From NCBI GenBank assembly GCA_963989245.1, contig OZ022346.1:58656584-58720583 (forward strand): DNA of 64,000 nt. Direction: 5' to 3'. The stretch comes from Nansenia antarctica. Taxonomy: Eukaryota; Chordata; Actinopteri; Argentiniformes; Microstomatidae. Positions 1-10,992 of this stretch are shown here, in pieces (positions within the stretch are counted from its first letter, which is position 1; the number at the start of each line of letters is the position of its first letter). The position numbers were made by a program, and so were the translations under genes. Below the pieces are notes generated by a model. That model saw only the letters and a list, made by a program, of their open reading frames with translations. It did not search any database and was not told the origin of the DNA.

Positions 1-87
1 AACAAGAGTGAAGAAATTTAATCAAAACATATTTTATGTTATTTTTTTACCAGAAGTGGAAAACAGTAGCCAAGCTATATGTAGGTC

Positions 88-129
<42 letters not shown>

Positions 130-310
130 TTTTGGACATTTTAGCTGTTTACCAAAACATATTCAAGTTACAGTTATAGAATGAATATGGCCTTAAAGTG
201 CAGACTAAATACCCTCTTTAATTTGAGGGTATTCCTATCCAGATTGGAGGAAGGGTCTAGGAATTACAGCTCCTTAATATGTGGCCCCCTCTTTTTCAAG
301 GGAAAACCAA
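1..310 (-). repeat. Dispersed repeat, inverted copy of 8150-8450
   Basis: This stretch matches the reverse complement of 8150-8450 over most of its length, with scattered differences. Both copies share a short internal hairpin around TACCCTCTTTAATTTGAGGG. The sequence resembles common nonautonomous Tc1-type fish repeats, but that family assignment is from memory and is tentative. The copy may continue to the left of the window. Confidence 0.6.
91..126. repeat. (TA)n microsatellite
   Basis: An uninterrupted run of TA dinucleotides lies inside the dispersed repeat at the left edge. The inverted copy near 8370 has only a short AT-rich stretch here, so the run expanded in this copy. Confidence 0.9.
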
Positions 311-484
311 AAGTTTAGCTTTTTCTGTGTTGACAACACAGCAAATAGGCTGATCATGCCATGATTTTCAAATACCATTTACAGGCCACAGGATAAGAGT
401 GCAGACGAAATGAAAATAGCGAATGAAAGGTAAGAGATTACAGATTTGAATAGATCAAGTTTGTATTGTTACATTTAAAATATA

Positions 485-560
485 TAGGGGTGTAACGGTA
501 CAGACACATTTCAGTTTGTGGTTTTGAAGTCACGGTTCAGTACCTTTTCAGTACAGCAGT
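485..560. mobile_element. Terminal fragment of an hAT-like repeat
   Basis: The stretch opens with GGGGTGTAACGGTACA and continues with CACGGTTCAGTACC, typical of the ends of a widespread fish hAT family. No matching opposite end or transposase was recognised, so this is a remnant. A related end-like piece lies near 11830-11875. Confidence 0.4.
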
Positions 561-564
561 GTAA

Positions 565-567
<3 letters not shown>

Positions 568-599
<32 letters not shown>

Positions 600-690
600 G
601 CTTTATTTATATAGCGCCTTTCGAACATGAAATGCAATCTTTTACTGAACAAAAAGTGCCATGGATAAGTGGTGGAAAGTGTTTGTGCTT
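568..690 (-). repeat. (GTAA)n tract with LINE-type 3' tail
   Basis: Tandem GTAA units lead into TTTATTTATATAGCGCC, the reverse complement of the 3' tail found on several fish LINE fragments, including those near 9880 and 51470. Only the tail remains, so the parent element cannot be named. Confidence 0.45.
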
Positions 691-941
691 GTTTATAAAG
701 GGCTGGTAACATTTGCTGTCTGAAATGCGGACGAGAGGGAACTAGTAGGCCTACGTCATGTCATGAGTAATTCACTAGGCCAAGGGTAATGTTACAGAGT
801 TGGCTGGTTAACTAGCCAAACAAAGCCACATCTATGAACATGATTGTATTTGATTGTAATGAATAAGTATGTAATAATGATCGTGTATCACTAACGCAGC
901 TCTCTACTGACCATTGTATCTAGCAGCTCTCTGCTTCATTC

Positions 942-1629
942 ATCAATCACTCCAACTCCTACCGTCAGGTCGGCGCCTCCGTTGTTGTTCAAGCTAGTGT
1001 CGCTTTCCCAGTCTTTGTGTAATAAGTGAACATGTTGTAATGTTTGCCCTCTAGCACAGTTATAAACGTAATAAATGACTCGTGTTGTCTTCAGTCTCAG
1101 CACTGTGTGTGTTTATTGATCCGCCATCTTAGTTCCACATCCCGTTCGTTGGGCTTCTTCTTCTTCTCAGTTTGAAGGTTTGCGACCAACTTAAGGCGCA
1201 TTACCGCCACCTAGCGGACGGTGTATGGACCTGTTCGTTGGTCTCACGGGAATAGCTGACGTCTCTCTCCTAACCTAAGGCATCATATTTGTATTTTGTT
1301 TGTGTATCATATTTGTATTTCAAAAAACTGTAAAGCACTTTGAATTGCCCCTGGTGTATGAAAAATGCTATACAAATAAACTTCAGACGTCATAAAGACG
1401 TCAGTTATTCTCGCGAGACCAGGAAACGGGATGTGGAACTAAGATGGTGGATCCATAAACGCACACAGTGCTGAGACTGAAGACAACACGAGTCATTTAT
1501 TAAGTTTATAACTGTGCCAGAGGGCAAACATTACAACAACTTCACTTATTACACAAAGACTGGGAAAGCGACACTAGCTTGAACAACAACGGAGGCGCCG
1601 ACCTGACGGTAGGAGTGGGAGTGATTGAT
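942..1629. mobile_element. Foldback element with ~205-bp inverted arms
   Basis: Positions 942-1146 match the reverse complement of 1425-1629 with only a few differences. The homology resumes at about 1240-1265 against 1396-1424, so the arms are really about 230 bp and the left one is interrupted (see 1153-1232). The central loop contains a LINE/SINE-like tail ending in CTATACAAATAAAC. No coding capacity was seen. Confidence 0.8.
1144..1241. mobile_element. 80-bp insertion with 9-bp target duplication
   Basis: GTTCGTTGG occurs at 1144-1152 and again at 1233-1241. The 80 bp between are absent from the right arm of the surrounding inverted repeat, where the two flanks are contiguous. The insert contains CATTACCGCCACCTAGCGG. 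The family was not identified. Confidence 0.65.
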
Positions 1630-1930
1630 AAAATGCTGGTGGAAAGCGCCACTCTGTTTGTATCCATATTAGGTGGTGGGCCGAATGCGTTTATCGCGAA
1701 GTTTATATTTTTCCATCTACAGAGTAAACGATCTCTTACATACGATATTAAGTAATTCTAAGTCTATAACAATTTTGTTTGCAGCTGTATTATGTCGGAG
1801 ATTTTCACAAACTTATTTTTTAATTAATAGTCTGTCTGCTCAGGCACATCGCTGGTCGCTCTAGTTGATAAACCAATCAGAATTCGAGTACGGCTTCATT
1901 AGGACCCCGAAATGTAAACAATGGCTGTTA
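1630..1930. other. Spacer without recognised feature
   Basis: AT-rich sequence between the foldback element and the L2-like LINE. Short open frames are present, but none shows a recognisable motif or exon structure. Confidence 0.5.
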
Positions 1931-2282
1931 ATAGATAGATAGACTTTATTTGTCATTGTTACAGTACAGGTACCAAACAACGAAATTTAGGAGGGGAGGC
2001 TCCCCTGGTGTTTAAGAAAGGAAAAAGAAACACATTTTGGAAAAAGCATAGATGCATAAAATCACAAGAAGGTAAGGAGCTGGTTTACATCAATAGAGGC
2101 TATGTACACAATCCACTGTACTATACTGCACAGATAGTCAAATAGGGTTGTCATATTTCACAAGAAAGTATTTTTCCACATTTTTTTTAAAGTGTCACAG
2201 TTTGCAGGCTTGAAAATGTACATGTTTGTGCCTCAGCACTAGCTGCCATACAATCCGTCTGGACTTGTCCTGGGCCCAGAAC

Positions 2283-3727
2283 TTAGGCCTTTTCTGTGTT
2301 CAGGGCCTTGACGGCCCTGTGGTAGAAGCTGTCCTTCAGTCTGTTTGTCCTAGCGGCCGGGGTCCTGTACCTCCTGTTCGAGGGCAGCTTGACAAAGTGT
2401 TCGTGCCCAGGGTGGGTCGGGTCCTTGGAGATCTTGGAGGCCCTCCTGAGACAGCGTGTTTTGTACAGCTCCTCCAGAGAGGGGAGGGTGGCGCCGGTGA
2501 TCCCCTGTGCTGTTCTCACGACTCTCTGTAGATCGCTTCTCTCCGCTGCCGTGCAGCTGTGGTACCAGTTGGAGATGCCGAAGGTGAGGATGCTCTCCAC
2601 TGCGCCGTGGTAGAAGGCCACCAGCATCTCCTGCTTGCTGTGTTGTTTCTTGAGGCATCTCAGGGTGTATAGCCGCTGTTGTGCCCTCTTGATGGTGCCT
2701 TTAGTGTTGTCCTTCCAGGCCAGGTCATCCCGCATGATGTGTCCCAGGAAACGGAGGTTTGAGACCATCTCCACGCTCTCTCCGTCGATGAGCAGGGGCA
2801 GGATCTCGGACTTTTTCCTCCTGTAGTCTACGATGAATTCCTGGGTCTTTGACTTGTTTAGCAGCAGGTTGTTTACCTTGCACAGCTTGCTCAATTGCTC
2901 TACCTCATCCCTGTACGCCGCCTCGTCCCCCCCGAGATACATCCCACCACGGTGGTGTCGTCTGCAAACTTTACGATGTAGTTGCTGGGGTGGATGGGGG
3001 TAAAGTCGTGGGTGTAGAGGTTGTAGAGGATGGGGCTTAGCACGCAGCCCTGGGGTGACCCAGTGCTGAGGCTGAGGGCTGTGGAGGTGTGGGGGCCCAC
3101 CCGCACCCTCTGGGGGCGGTCGGTCAGGAAGTCCTTGATCCACGCACATATAGAGTGTGATAGACCCAGGTCTAGTAGTTTGGTCACTAGCCTGTCTGGA
3201 AGGATGGTGTTAAAGGCGGAGCTGAAGTCCACGAAGAGCAGTCTCGCGTAGCTGTTTCCCCTCTCCAGGTGGGATAGAGTGGCGTGGAGAGTCGTCGCTA
3301 TGGCGTCCTCTGTGGACCTGTGGGCTCTGTAGGCGAACTGGTATGGATCCAGGTTGGGCGGGAGGCGTGTGAGTATGTGGGCCCGGACTAGTTTCTCGAA
3401 GCACTTCATGATGATTGGTGTGAGTGCCACCGGGCGGTAGTCGTTTAGGCAGCTCACCGTGCTTTTCTTCGGGACTGGGATGATAGTTGAGGTTTTCAGG
3501 CAGGGTGGGACGGTGGCCTGGGACAGGGACTGGTTAAAGATGTTGGTGAAAACCCCGGCCAGCTGGTCGGCGCAGTCTCTCAGCACCCGTCCCAGGACGC
3601 CATCCGGCCCCGAGGCTTTCCCGCCTGCAGGGGGTCGTCCTCTGCGGCTGTGAGCCTGTTGGCTCTGAAGTTTGTCATCTGCTGAACCCCCTGCCACATC
3701 CGCCTGGAGTCGTTGCTCAGTAGGCAT
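2283..3727 (-). pseudogene. LINE reverse transcriptase (copy A)
   Basis: Two overlapping frames carry the RT. The first (about 3610 to 2920) contains GPDGVLGRVLRD, NDYRPVALTP, LLFVDFSSAFNTI, the GSPQGCVLSP block and the catalytic KFADDTTVVG motif. The second (about 2940 to 2283) carries the thumb and C-terminal part, with DEAAYRDEVEQL, LLNKSKTQEFIVDYRR, ALNTEKA and a stop. A frameshift lies near 2930, beside a run of C residues. This would be the polymerase that primes cDNA on nicked target DNA. The break makes a full product unlikely. Confidence 0.8.
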
Positions 3728-5105
3728 TCCTCAATCTTCTCTCTGTGCTCTGCCTTGGCCGCTTTGATGCCGCGCTTTAGGTTGGCCCTGGTGGAGCTGT
3801 ACAGCGGTGTGCGCTTCCCTGCGAAGAAGGCGTTGTCCCTCTCATTTAACAGTTTTTGGACCTTCCCAGTCATCCATGGCTTCGTGTTGGGGTAGACCCG
3901 GACCCGTTTGTCCACGGTGACTGAGTTGGTGCAGTTCACTATGTGGTTCAGAACCGACGACGTGTACTGTTCCAGGTCCTCATGCTCATATTCCTGCCAT
4001 AGGGTGTCATTTAGGCAGATCTGCAGTGGAGCGGACCCTTCTGGCCAGGTTCTGACAGTCTTAGTGGTGGTGGGAGCACTTTTCCCCATTGTGGTGTATG
4101 CAGGAATCAGGAGGATTGACACATGGTCAGACATGCCTAGATGAGCTAGCGGACTAGCCTTGTAAGCACGTTTGATGTTGGTGTATACCTTATCCAGTGT
4201 TTTTTCTCCTCTCGTTGCACATTTTACATGCTGGTAGAACTTGGGTAGTACTGCCTTCAGGTCGACATGATTAAAGTCCCCCGCTATGATGTGAATAGCC
4301 TGTGGATCAGTACTTTGTTGGCTACTAATGACGTCGTATAGTCGCGCCAATGCTACTTTGCTGTCTGAGCTAGGTGCAATATACACACATGTAATTAGCA
4401 CCGCGTTAAACTCCCTAGGCAGGTATGTGGGTCGGCATTTAACAGTCAAGTATTCTAGGTCTGGTGAGCAGTGGCTACTTACAGTTTTCGTGTTTAAGCA
4501 CCAGCTATCCTTCGTCGATATTATGATCCCACCTCCTCTTGACTTACCGCTAAGCTCCGTGCGGTCAGCGCGATGAAGCGTTCGGCCCTCTAAGCTAACG
4601 TTAGCGTCCACAATGTTGTCATTTAGCCAGGTTTCGGTCAGAATAATCACACAGCTATCCCCTACGATGCTGTTTTTTGCCACCTGTAGTCTCAGTTCAT
4701 CCATCTTATTTGTCAGGGATCTGACATTTGAGAGGAAAATGCTTGGAATAGCTGGCTTGTTTGGGCTTCTCCTTAGCCTTGCTAGCAGGCCTCCCCTCCG
4801 GCCTCGCTTTTTCCTACGATCCCGCCGCCGGCGTCTCCGCCTCAGGGAGGGGACTGTGAACCAGGGCTCTCCCGGTAGCCTGGCGATGTCCGTGTCAATG
4901 TTGTATTGCTCCAGGAAATCCGCCCTAACTATCCTGTCGTTTTGCGTGCCGACTTCTAATAAGTCGAGCCTGCTGTAGGTACTATATACACAACTGTTCC
5001 CTATAAGTACTAAAAAAAGAGTGAACATACAAAGGTAATTTAAAACACAATGAAACACCAGTGTGGTCGCCCCCCGAGCCGCAGCGTCTAAGCGCGCGGC
5101 CATCT
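3603..5105 (-). pseudogene. LINE endonuclease and N-terminal RT region (copy A)
   Basis: A plausible start is the Met of MAARLDAAARG near 5105. The open frame continues further upstream but without element-like sequence. A hydrophobic stretch and an Arg-rich segment (RRRRRRRDRRKKRGRRGG) precede the endonuclease. The endonuclease shows SNVRSL, ILTETWL, IIAGDFNHVD and SDH, the blocks expected of an APE-type LINE nuclease that nicks target DNA. The frame ends at the deletion junction at about 3600, where the RT moves to another frame. It is annotated as a pseudogene because the polyprotein is not continuous. Confidence 0.75.
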
Positions 5106-5165
5106 TGGAACTAGATCCTAGCAACTGACTGTATGTTAACCCTAGCAACCGCTGGGAAATAACGA

Positions 5166-5344
5166 GATGTGATGAATTATGGAGTGTTGTATGCATTTAA
5201 CAAACCGAACGGACAATATTACAGCATTTTCAGATGCAAGTTGGACCAAATTTGTACATTGTTCTCTACAGTGGGTGAATCTTCACACTGCAGAAAGCCA
5301 AATTGCAGAAAGGGCTGTAAAAATATATATATAACTATAGGTAT
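5166..5344. other. Spacer without recognised feature
   Basis: Unique-looking sequence between two L2-like copies. An open plus-strand frame with several cysteines occurs, but it shows no known motif and no clear splice sites. Confidence 0.4.
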
Positions 5345-5984
5345 TATATATATTTGGGAGGGGGGGCTCCCCTGGTGCTAGGAAAAAAAATACTAAAAAC
5401 AAGAAGGGAAAAGAGCTGGTTTACATAAATAAAGGCTATGTACACTATCCACTATACTATACTATACAAATAAAACACTGTGCTGTACTCTATGCTATGC
5501 TATACATATCCTAACATTTCCTATCTCTGAACCTTATGTACCAGAGGGTTGTCATATTGCACATAGTATTATTGCACATTCATTTAAAGTGTCGCAGTTT
5601 GCAGGTTTGAAATGTTCACAGTTGTGTTTCAGTATTGCACTTGATTACAATCTAGTAGCTGCCATCAAATTGTCTAGATTGTCCAGGGCCTAGAACCTAG
5701 GTATTTGCTGTGTTCAGGGCCTGAATGGCCCTAGGGTAGAAGCTGAGCTTCAGTCTATTTGTCCTTGCTGACATGGTCCTGAACTGCCTGACCGAGGGCA
5801 GCCGAACAAAGTGTTCGTTCCCAGGGTGGGATGGGTCTCTGGAGATCTTGGAGGCCTTCCTGAGGCAGCGTGTGTTGTACAGCTCTTCCAGAGAGGGGAG
5901 GGGGGCGCCGATGATCTACTGGGCCGATCTCACGACTCTCTGTAGCGCTTTCCTCTCTGCGGCTGTGCAGCTGGAGAACCACTA
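5345..5984 (-). mobile_element. L2-like LINE, copy B (5'-truncated)
   Basis: The copy contains the 3' untranslated region (GGCTCCCCTGGTGCTAGG) and the last roughly 75 codons of RT in antisense. It closely resembles 60,900-61,510 and the fragment at 63.4-64 kb, a slightly different subfamily from copy A. It is truncated at about 5984, where it abuts exon-like sequence on the plus strand. Confidence 0.8.
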
Positions 5985-6394
5985 TAACCACAATATTGGC
6001 TACCATAGACAATGCTATATGCAGTATGCCAACATACGAAACATTGAAAGAGCCCGCAAGAGAAGGGAAAAATCAGTACAGGAGGCTGCAGGTGTGTTTT
6101 ATAGCAATAAGTTATTTATAAGAACAATATGATATAAACAAGCTAAGATTAATATGACATGATATGACATTAACATTATTAACAATATGATATAAACAAG
6201 CTAAGATATGACATGAACAAGATATGAACAAGGCATCAATGGGTCAGGGTCAGCCCTGTCAGGTCAGGTCCAGAAGATGTGCAGTGCAGTCCAGGGCTGA
6301 GCATCTGGGGTTACCTGGGGAAACAGATTAGGAGAGTTGTAAATAAACTAGGCTATAACTTTGGAAGCATTACTATTACAATGCATAGAGTATC

Positions 6395-6450
<56 letters not shown>

Positions 6451-6625
6451 TCCCTCCCCCCCTCCCTTACAATGTAGTAGAAGCAGAAGGTCAAACTGAA
6501 AATGATACACCACCAAAGCCTAGACTTCTCCGCTCAAAGACTACCACTACGTTCAGCCTAAATAAAAAACCACATCTTCTTCCCGCCCAGTGCATAATAT
6601 GCAGACGGGACAAATATTTCAGTTT
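5985..6625 (+). pseudogene. Two in-phase exon-like segments of an unidentified gene
   Basis: Segment one (5985-6091) encodes GYHRQCYMQYANIRN followed by RARKRREKSVQEAA and ends in a GT donor. Segment two starts at 6478 after an AG behind a pyrimidine tract and encodes KPRLLRSKTTTTF, then CIICRRDKY. The codon split by the intron is completed in phase (one nucleotide before, two after). The Cys/His-rich pattern resembles uncharacterised fish proteins that carry short zinc-binding motifs and are often transposon-associated, but I cannot name the family. The upstream side is cut off by L2 copy B, so this is probably a disrupted gene fragment. Confidence 0.35.
6400..6447. repeat. (CT)n microsatellite
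   Basis: About 24 CT units directly upstream of the acceptor of the second exon-like segment. It may serve as its polypyrimidine tract. Confidence 0.9.
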
Positions 6626-6639
6626 TAGAGCTTGTATAC

Positions 6640-7900
6640 TGCTCCTGCAAAAAAACAAAATGTGTGAAAGGGAGATGCACATGCAAATCTAACAACCTAC
6701 CATGTACAGACATGTGTCTGTGTACTGCGTGCCCTGCGAAAACACACTAGTGTTATAAATGTTCTCTAAACACTTGAATCTTTGTCTAGTCTCGTCAATT
6801 ATAGGCAAGGCAAGTGAAGATACATTTAGTCTTGGGTTTTGTCTTACCAGCTCACCTCGTAAAAGTGAGACGATTGACAATATCAAAAACATGCTTGCAC
6901 ATACTGTAACGTACTCACACACAAGTTAATGTTACTGGTCCCAATTTGGCACAATTATTACTGAAATGATTGAGAATAGACATAGTTGACATTGGTAACT
7001 TAGCTATTGTACCCTTTAAAGTTAGATAGCTTGTTAATTCATTAGCTTCACAATCGCGGGTGACGTTTGGTTGGATTTTTCACTAAAATAGCATATTAGA
7101 ACATGTTTGTATTGACACAACATGACATGGACTTGTTCATTAATTATGTGATATGAATTAGTATGACGTGCACATCTTACCTGAAACATTACTTGACAGT
7201 AAAGTTATCCGAAACAACTCAGTCTTCTCGTCTTTCCAGATAATACGTTGTTTACTTCCTAGTTCCGTATTTTGAAGGAATATCATTGGCAGACGTCAAG
7301 TCAGGTGACGCTTTAACTGGTTTTGATTGGTTAGCGGCATAGTAGCCCCAATCATTCTCCTTATTAACTTATGGATCGTAAGTTTACTTTTCATAAAACG
7401 TTGATCGACCAACGTCTACCAACTGACGGAAACATGTTCCAAAAAAAACTATTTAGCTTATATGAAAAAATCAACTAGTCTGTAGTTGTAGATCGATCAT
7501 TTCACAAACGAAAGCAGATAGACAGCTTCGGCCCACCGCCTATATGATGTTAGACTTGGATAAAAGTTGATGACGTTGACAGCGAGAGGAACTATTTATT
7601 GTGATTTAACTGCTTTCCAATATGTAGTTGGATCACCGCCAGAATCAGAGATGGTGTTTAAATAGTAACTTGATTTAGACTTTATAATCATGGCAGTACA
7701 TCTATTTCTGAGCTGAAGGATAGTCTATCAGTAGCTCTGGCTTCAGGACAAGCGTGGTTTCTTCCTGAATTAATTCAGAGAGCTCAGTAAAGTAGCATGG
7801 GTTTCTACCTTTTAACTGGAGACAGCTTACCGGAATACACAAAGAGGGGAAAGTGCAGCTCAGCATCAGGAATATAGGAAACACTGCGTAGATCTCACAG
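6640..7900. other. Non-coding stretch
   Basis: No exon, transposase or LINE motif was recognised on either strand. The sequence is AT-rich with many stops in all frames. Confidence 0.5.
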
Positions 7901-7904
7901 ATAC

Positions 7905-8149
7905 TAGGGTTGGGCGATTTGACGGTTGTACCGTAAACCCCGGTTTTTGAAAATAGCAACGGTTTTTGTCAATACCACTATAAAACTGTCATAAATCGTT
8001 TTATATAAAATAAACGCCTTAATAAAAACGGCCATGCATTTTACACACATTGTTCTCATTACCGTAATTCCTAAACAAAATGTGCTATCAAAACAATTCC
8101 AACGGTTCCATGTAGGGTAATACGGCAATTCAAAGCACGAAGCGTAGGG
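7905..8149. mobile_element. hAT-like terminal fragment
   Basis: It begins CTAGGGTTGGGCGAT and continues with GACGGTTGTACCGTAAACC, a pattern typical of fish hAT MITE ends. The far end is not found because the dispersed repeat at 8150 follows directly. Treat it as a remnant. Confidence 0.4.
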
Positions 8150-8450
8150 TATTTTCCTTTTGGTCTCTTGAAAAAGAGGGGGCTACATATTAAAGAGCTG
8201 TAATTTCTACACCCAATTTCCTCCAATTTGGATATTAATACCCTCAAATTAAAGAGGGTATTTAGTCTGCACTTTAAGGCCATATTCATTCTATAACTGT
8301 AACTTGAATATGTTTTGGTAAACAGCTAAAATAACAACAATTCTGTCAGTGTCCAAAATGCATATATATTTGTATATATGGACCTACATATAGCTTGGCT
8401 ACTGTTTCCCAAATATATTACATTTCTTCTCTCTTGTTTTAATATTTTGA
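8150..8450 (+). repeat. Dispersed repeat, inverted copy of 1-310
   Basis: It carries the same sequence blocks as the left edge of the window in opposite orientation, including the hairpin around ACCCTCAAATTAAAGAGGGT. The two copies are 7.8 kb apart. Confidence 0.6.
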
Positions 8451-8466
8451 TCATCTTTATTCATAG

Positions 8467-8645
8467 GATTCCTTGCACTGTGAACTCCCCATCTGGGCAA
8501 TGATGGATGCTTCTGCTTGTTCTGGTCATGACGACAGGCGCCAGTGCTACGTCCAGTGTGGGAAGAAACTAAACATGGAGGATATTGTGAAAATACGGCA
8601 GCGAATTAGAAAAGGAGGACAACACCATTGTGGTACAACTGATCA
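8467..8645 (+). CDS. Zinc-finger gene, exon A (putative 5' coding exon)
   Basis: The segment is open throughout in one frame, preceded by an AG at 8465-8466 and followed by a GTAAGT donor. It contains two tandem Met codons at 8500 and 8503, either of which could start translation, then Cys/His-rich sequence (RRQCYVQCGKKLN, IVKIRQRIRKGG, QHHC). It ends in phase 2 and joins the next exon at 9493 in frame. I do not recognise the domain. It may serve as a protein-interaction module, but that is a guess. Use of this exon is inferred from phase and splice sites only. Confidence 0.5.
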
Positions 8646-8697
8646 GTAAGTCATACACATGCTGTGAATCCTGTCCACAAGTAGCCTATTGTGTTCA

Positions 8698-8959
8698 CAG
8701 GATTCGACAGTAACACTTGTCCGGAGCAAGTAAAAAAATCGCCGGGTTTGTTGCTGGTCCTGGATATTTTTAACTGTGTGCAGGAAGAACAACAGACGGC
8801 ATAATAATAATATCTTCATTCCACGATCATCTATTCTGGTCTGCCGCCTGCGCCGTCTGTTGTTCTTCCTGCACACAGGTAAAAATATCCAGGATCCAGC
8901 AGCGTTGTCGGGCTCGCGCAAACAAATCCGGTGATTTTTACTGTTACTGTCGAACCCTG
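8698..8959. mobile_element. Foldback hAT-type MITE
   Basis: The ends are inverted repeats (CAGGATTCGACAGTAAC at the left, GTTACTGTCGAACCCTG at the right). Internal arms around GTGCAGGAAGAACAACAGAC fold back around a short loop near 8800-8850. No convincing 8-bp target duplication is visible. It sits in the first intron of the zinc-finger gene. Confidence 0.75.
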
Positions 8960-9492
8960 GTTCAATAATTCACCATAGGGTGCCAGGTGTACAGTATGCT
9001 AATGGTGGTCATTGAATTGATATGATGAATTATACTGCCAGGTGCATAACTATAAGCTTAGCCAAGTCATTGTATTAGCTCAGTACATTTCAGCAGCAGC
9101 TAAACAGTTGGTAATTAAAGGGCAGAACTATAAGCACATCTAATAGATGAATGTCATGTATGATAACGCAGCAAGCTTGCTTGAAAGGGAGCTGCCAGTC
9201 AAGCGTGCAAAGTCCACGCCCATACAGCCCTCTGTCTGACCAGGAAGTTGAGCCTAACTAGAAGATTATTGTAATTTTTTCTTGTGTAAAGTATTGGACA
9301 CAAAATACAATTGGAACCGTTTAATGTCTACTTTCCAAACCCTTTAATTACAAAGAAATGCAATCAGTAATCCATAGATTATTGCATTTGCAGGACATGT
9401 CCTGTCAGTCTAGATGGGCTTTCAGTGAACTGGTTGGCTGTCATTTATAATTGACTCTGCACTGTTTGTGCCTCCATTGTTTCTAGCTGCAG

Positions 9493-9821
9493 GTCCTCTT
9501 CAGCTCATGTAACCATGTATGGACCAGAGTCCACAGAGTCCACCGGATCTGGCAGTGGTTCTCCAGCCCTGAAAATCACACAGTGGGGTCCAGAGAATGT
9601 GGCAGTGAAGCTGGAGGAAGACGATGTAGAGGAGAATGGTGTGATGGTGAAAGAAGAAGTGGAGGAGAAGAGAGTGATGGTGAAAGAAGAAGATGGAGGT
9701 GCAGCTGTAATGCAGAAGGGTGTGATGGTGAAAGAAGAAGATGGAGGAGAAGAAATGAGGAAGGAGGGAGTGATGGTGAAAGAAGAGGTCGAAGTAGAAG
9801 TGGAGATTGAAGACACGGATG
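9493..9821 (+). CDS. Zinc-finger gene, exon B (acidic KEE repeats)
   Basis: The acceptor is AG at 9491-9492 behind TTTCTAGCTGC, and the donor is GTAAGT from 9822. The product is acidic and repetitive, with four degenerate units of the type VMVKEE separated by Glu/Gly-rich linkers. This kind of N-terminal region is common in teleost C2H2 zinc-finger proteins. A Met at 9515 could be an alternative start if exon A is not used. The exon ends in phase 1, and its last base G plus AT from 16612 makes an Asp codon, so it splices in frame to the finger exon 6.8 kb downstream. Confidence 0.7.
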
Positions 9822-9878
9822 GTAAGTCTTTGTTGTATAGTGGTGAGGTTCATTGCACTGCTGTAAAATCAATGCTGC

Positions 9879-10810
9879 CAGTGGCAAGGCAAGTTTATTT
9901 GTATGGCACATTTCATACAACAGGGGCAATTCAAAGTGCTTTACATCCATTATTTAAAAATACAGCAAGAGGAGCATAGCAAGAAAATAAAAACGACTGA
10001 ATAAAAGCAAATATAAGAGGTAAATAGATAAAACATTTAACAAGACAATAGTTCATGGATAAAATACATTGATAGAAGTGTTTAATCATAACTGCTGCAA
10101 AACATGAAGGTTTTCAGCTTAGATTTAAATATGTTTAGGGTTTGCGCCTGTTGATTTCTTCAGGGAGTTTGTTCCAGGAGCATGCAGCAGCGTGACTGAA
10201 AGCTGCTGCACCGTGTTTTGTTTTTACTCTTGGAATTATTAGCTGATTAGTCTCAGCTGACCTTAGGGGCCTTGCGGGAATATAGGGTGGGAGGAGATCT
10301 GATATGTATTTTGGTCCAAGACCATTTTCTGTGAGAGACTGGTAGCCAGTGTAGGGATCTCAGGATTTGTGTAATGTGTTCAAATGTATTCATTTTTGTT
10401 AGGACCCTAGCAGTTGCGTTTTGGATGAGCTGCAGCTTACGAACAGACCCTTTACATAGGCCTGTTAGTAGACCATTACAATAATCAAGTCTACTCGAAA
10501 CAAATGCATGGATGAGTTTTTTTTCAAGGTCTTATTTGGACATTCATTCAAACCTTTATTTAAACTCGTAAGTTACTGAGGTTGCCCTCATTTGAAACCT
10601 CTCATTCTTGTTATGTTTTTCAGGTGATAGTAGGCTGATTTAGTTATCGAGTTCATGTGGCTGTTGAAGTTTAGAGTCTAGAATTACAATAAGATTTCTG
10701 ACCTGTTTTTTAGTTTAGAGAGAGAACCACGTTTTGCACTGACTTTCGATCTTTTGTCAGGTTTACCGAATAAAATGATCTCTGTTTTGTCCTTGTTTAA
10801 TGAAGAATGG
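9879..10810 (-). mobile_element. LINE fragment, CR1/L2-like, 3' half
   Basis: Read on the minus strand, the sequence encodes degenerate RT C-terminal blocks (NKDKTEIILFG-like, SSRLDYCNGLL, LQLIQNATARVLT, LRSLHWLPV). The end on the left is a tail that reads TTTATTTGTATGGCAC on the plus strand. Short inserted sequence at about 10,530-10,615 interrupts it. Part of that insert resembles the 3' terminus of the LINE at 35.6 kb. Frames are broken, so it is a fossil. It is probably the downstream half of the fragment at 15.6-15.96 kb. Confidence 0.65.
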
Positions 10811-10992
10811 ACAGACTCTCACATGTTCATTCTTCCCACGGGCAGTTCAGTTCAAACCCTGTATGTCTGATATGTTTGGAGACCATGGCGATTATTAAAA
10901 GCGGCAATGTAAAGTGTTACAAGACTAAACCCATCTTTTGAGCAGAAACATACACACTCAAATCTGAACCGAGGACATAGAAAATACACGAC

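Larger units (their letters stand above)
1935..5165 (-). mobile_element. L2-like non-LTR retrotransposon, copy A
   Basis: This is the most complete of at least seven copies of one LINE family in the window. The 3' end lies at about 1935 beside an (ATAG)n tail, and the 5' region reaches about 5165. It encodes an APE-type endonuclease and a reverse transcriptase of the Jockey superfamily, most like the L2 clade as I remember it. The reading frame is broken near 3600-3640: compared with the copy at 60.8-62.9 kb, about 140 bp between the GPDGV motif and the next block are missing. The element is probably inactive. Confidence 0.85.

Noticed and set aside
9576..9950. Minus-strand Ser/His/Leu-rich frames opposite exon B
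   Set aside because: They are the antisense of the GAA/GAG-rich acidic exon, whose low complexity removes stops on the other strand.
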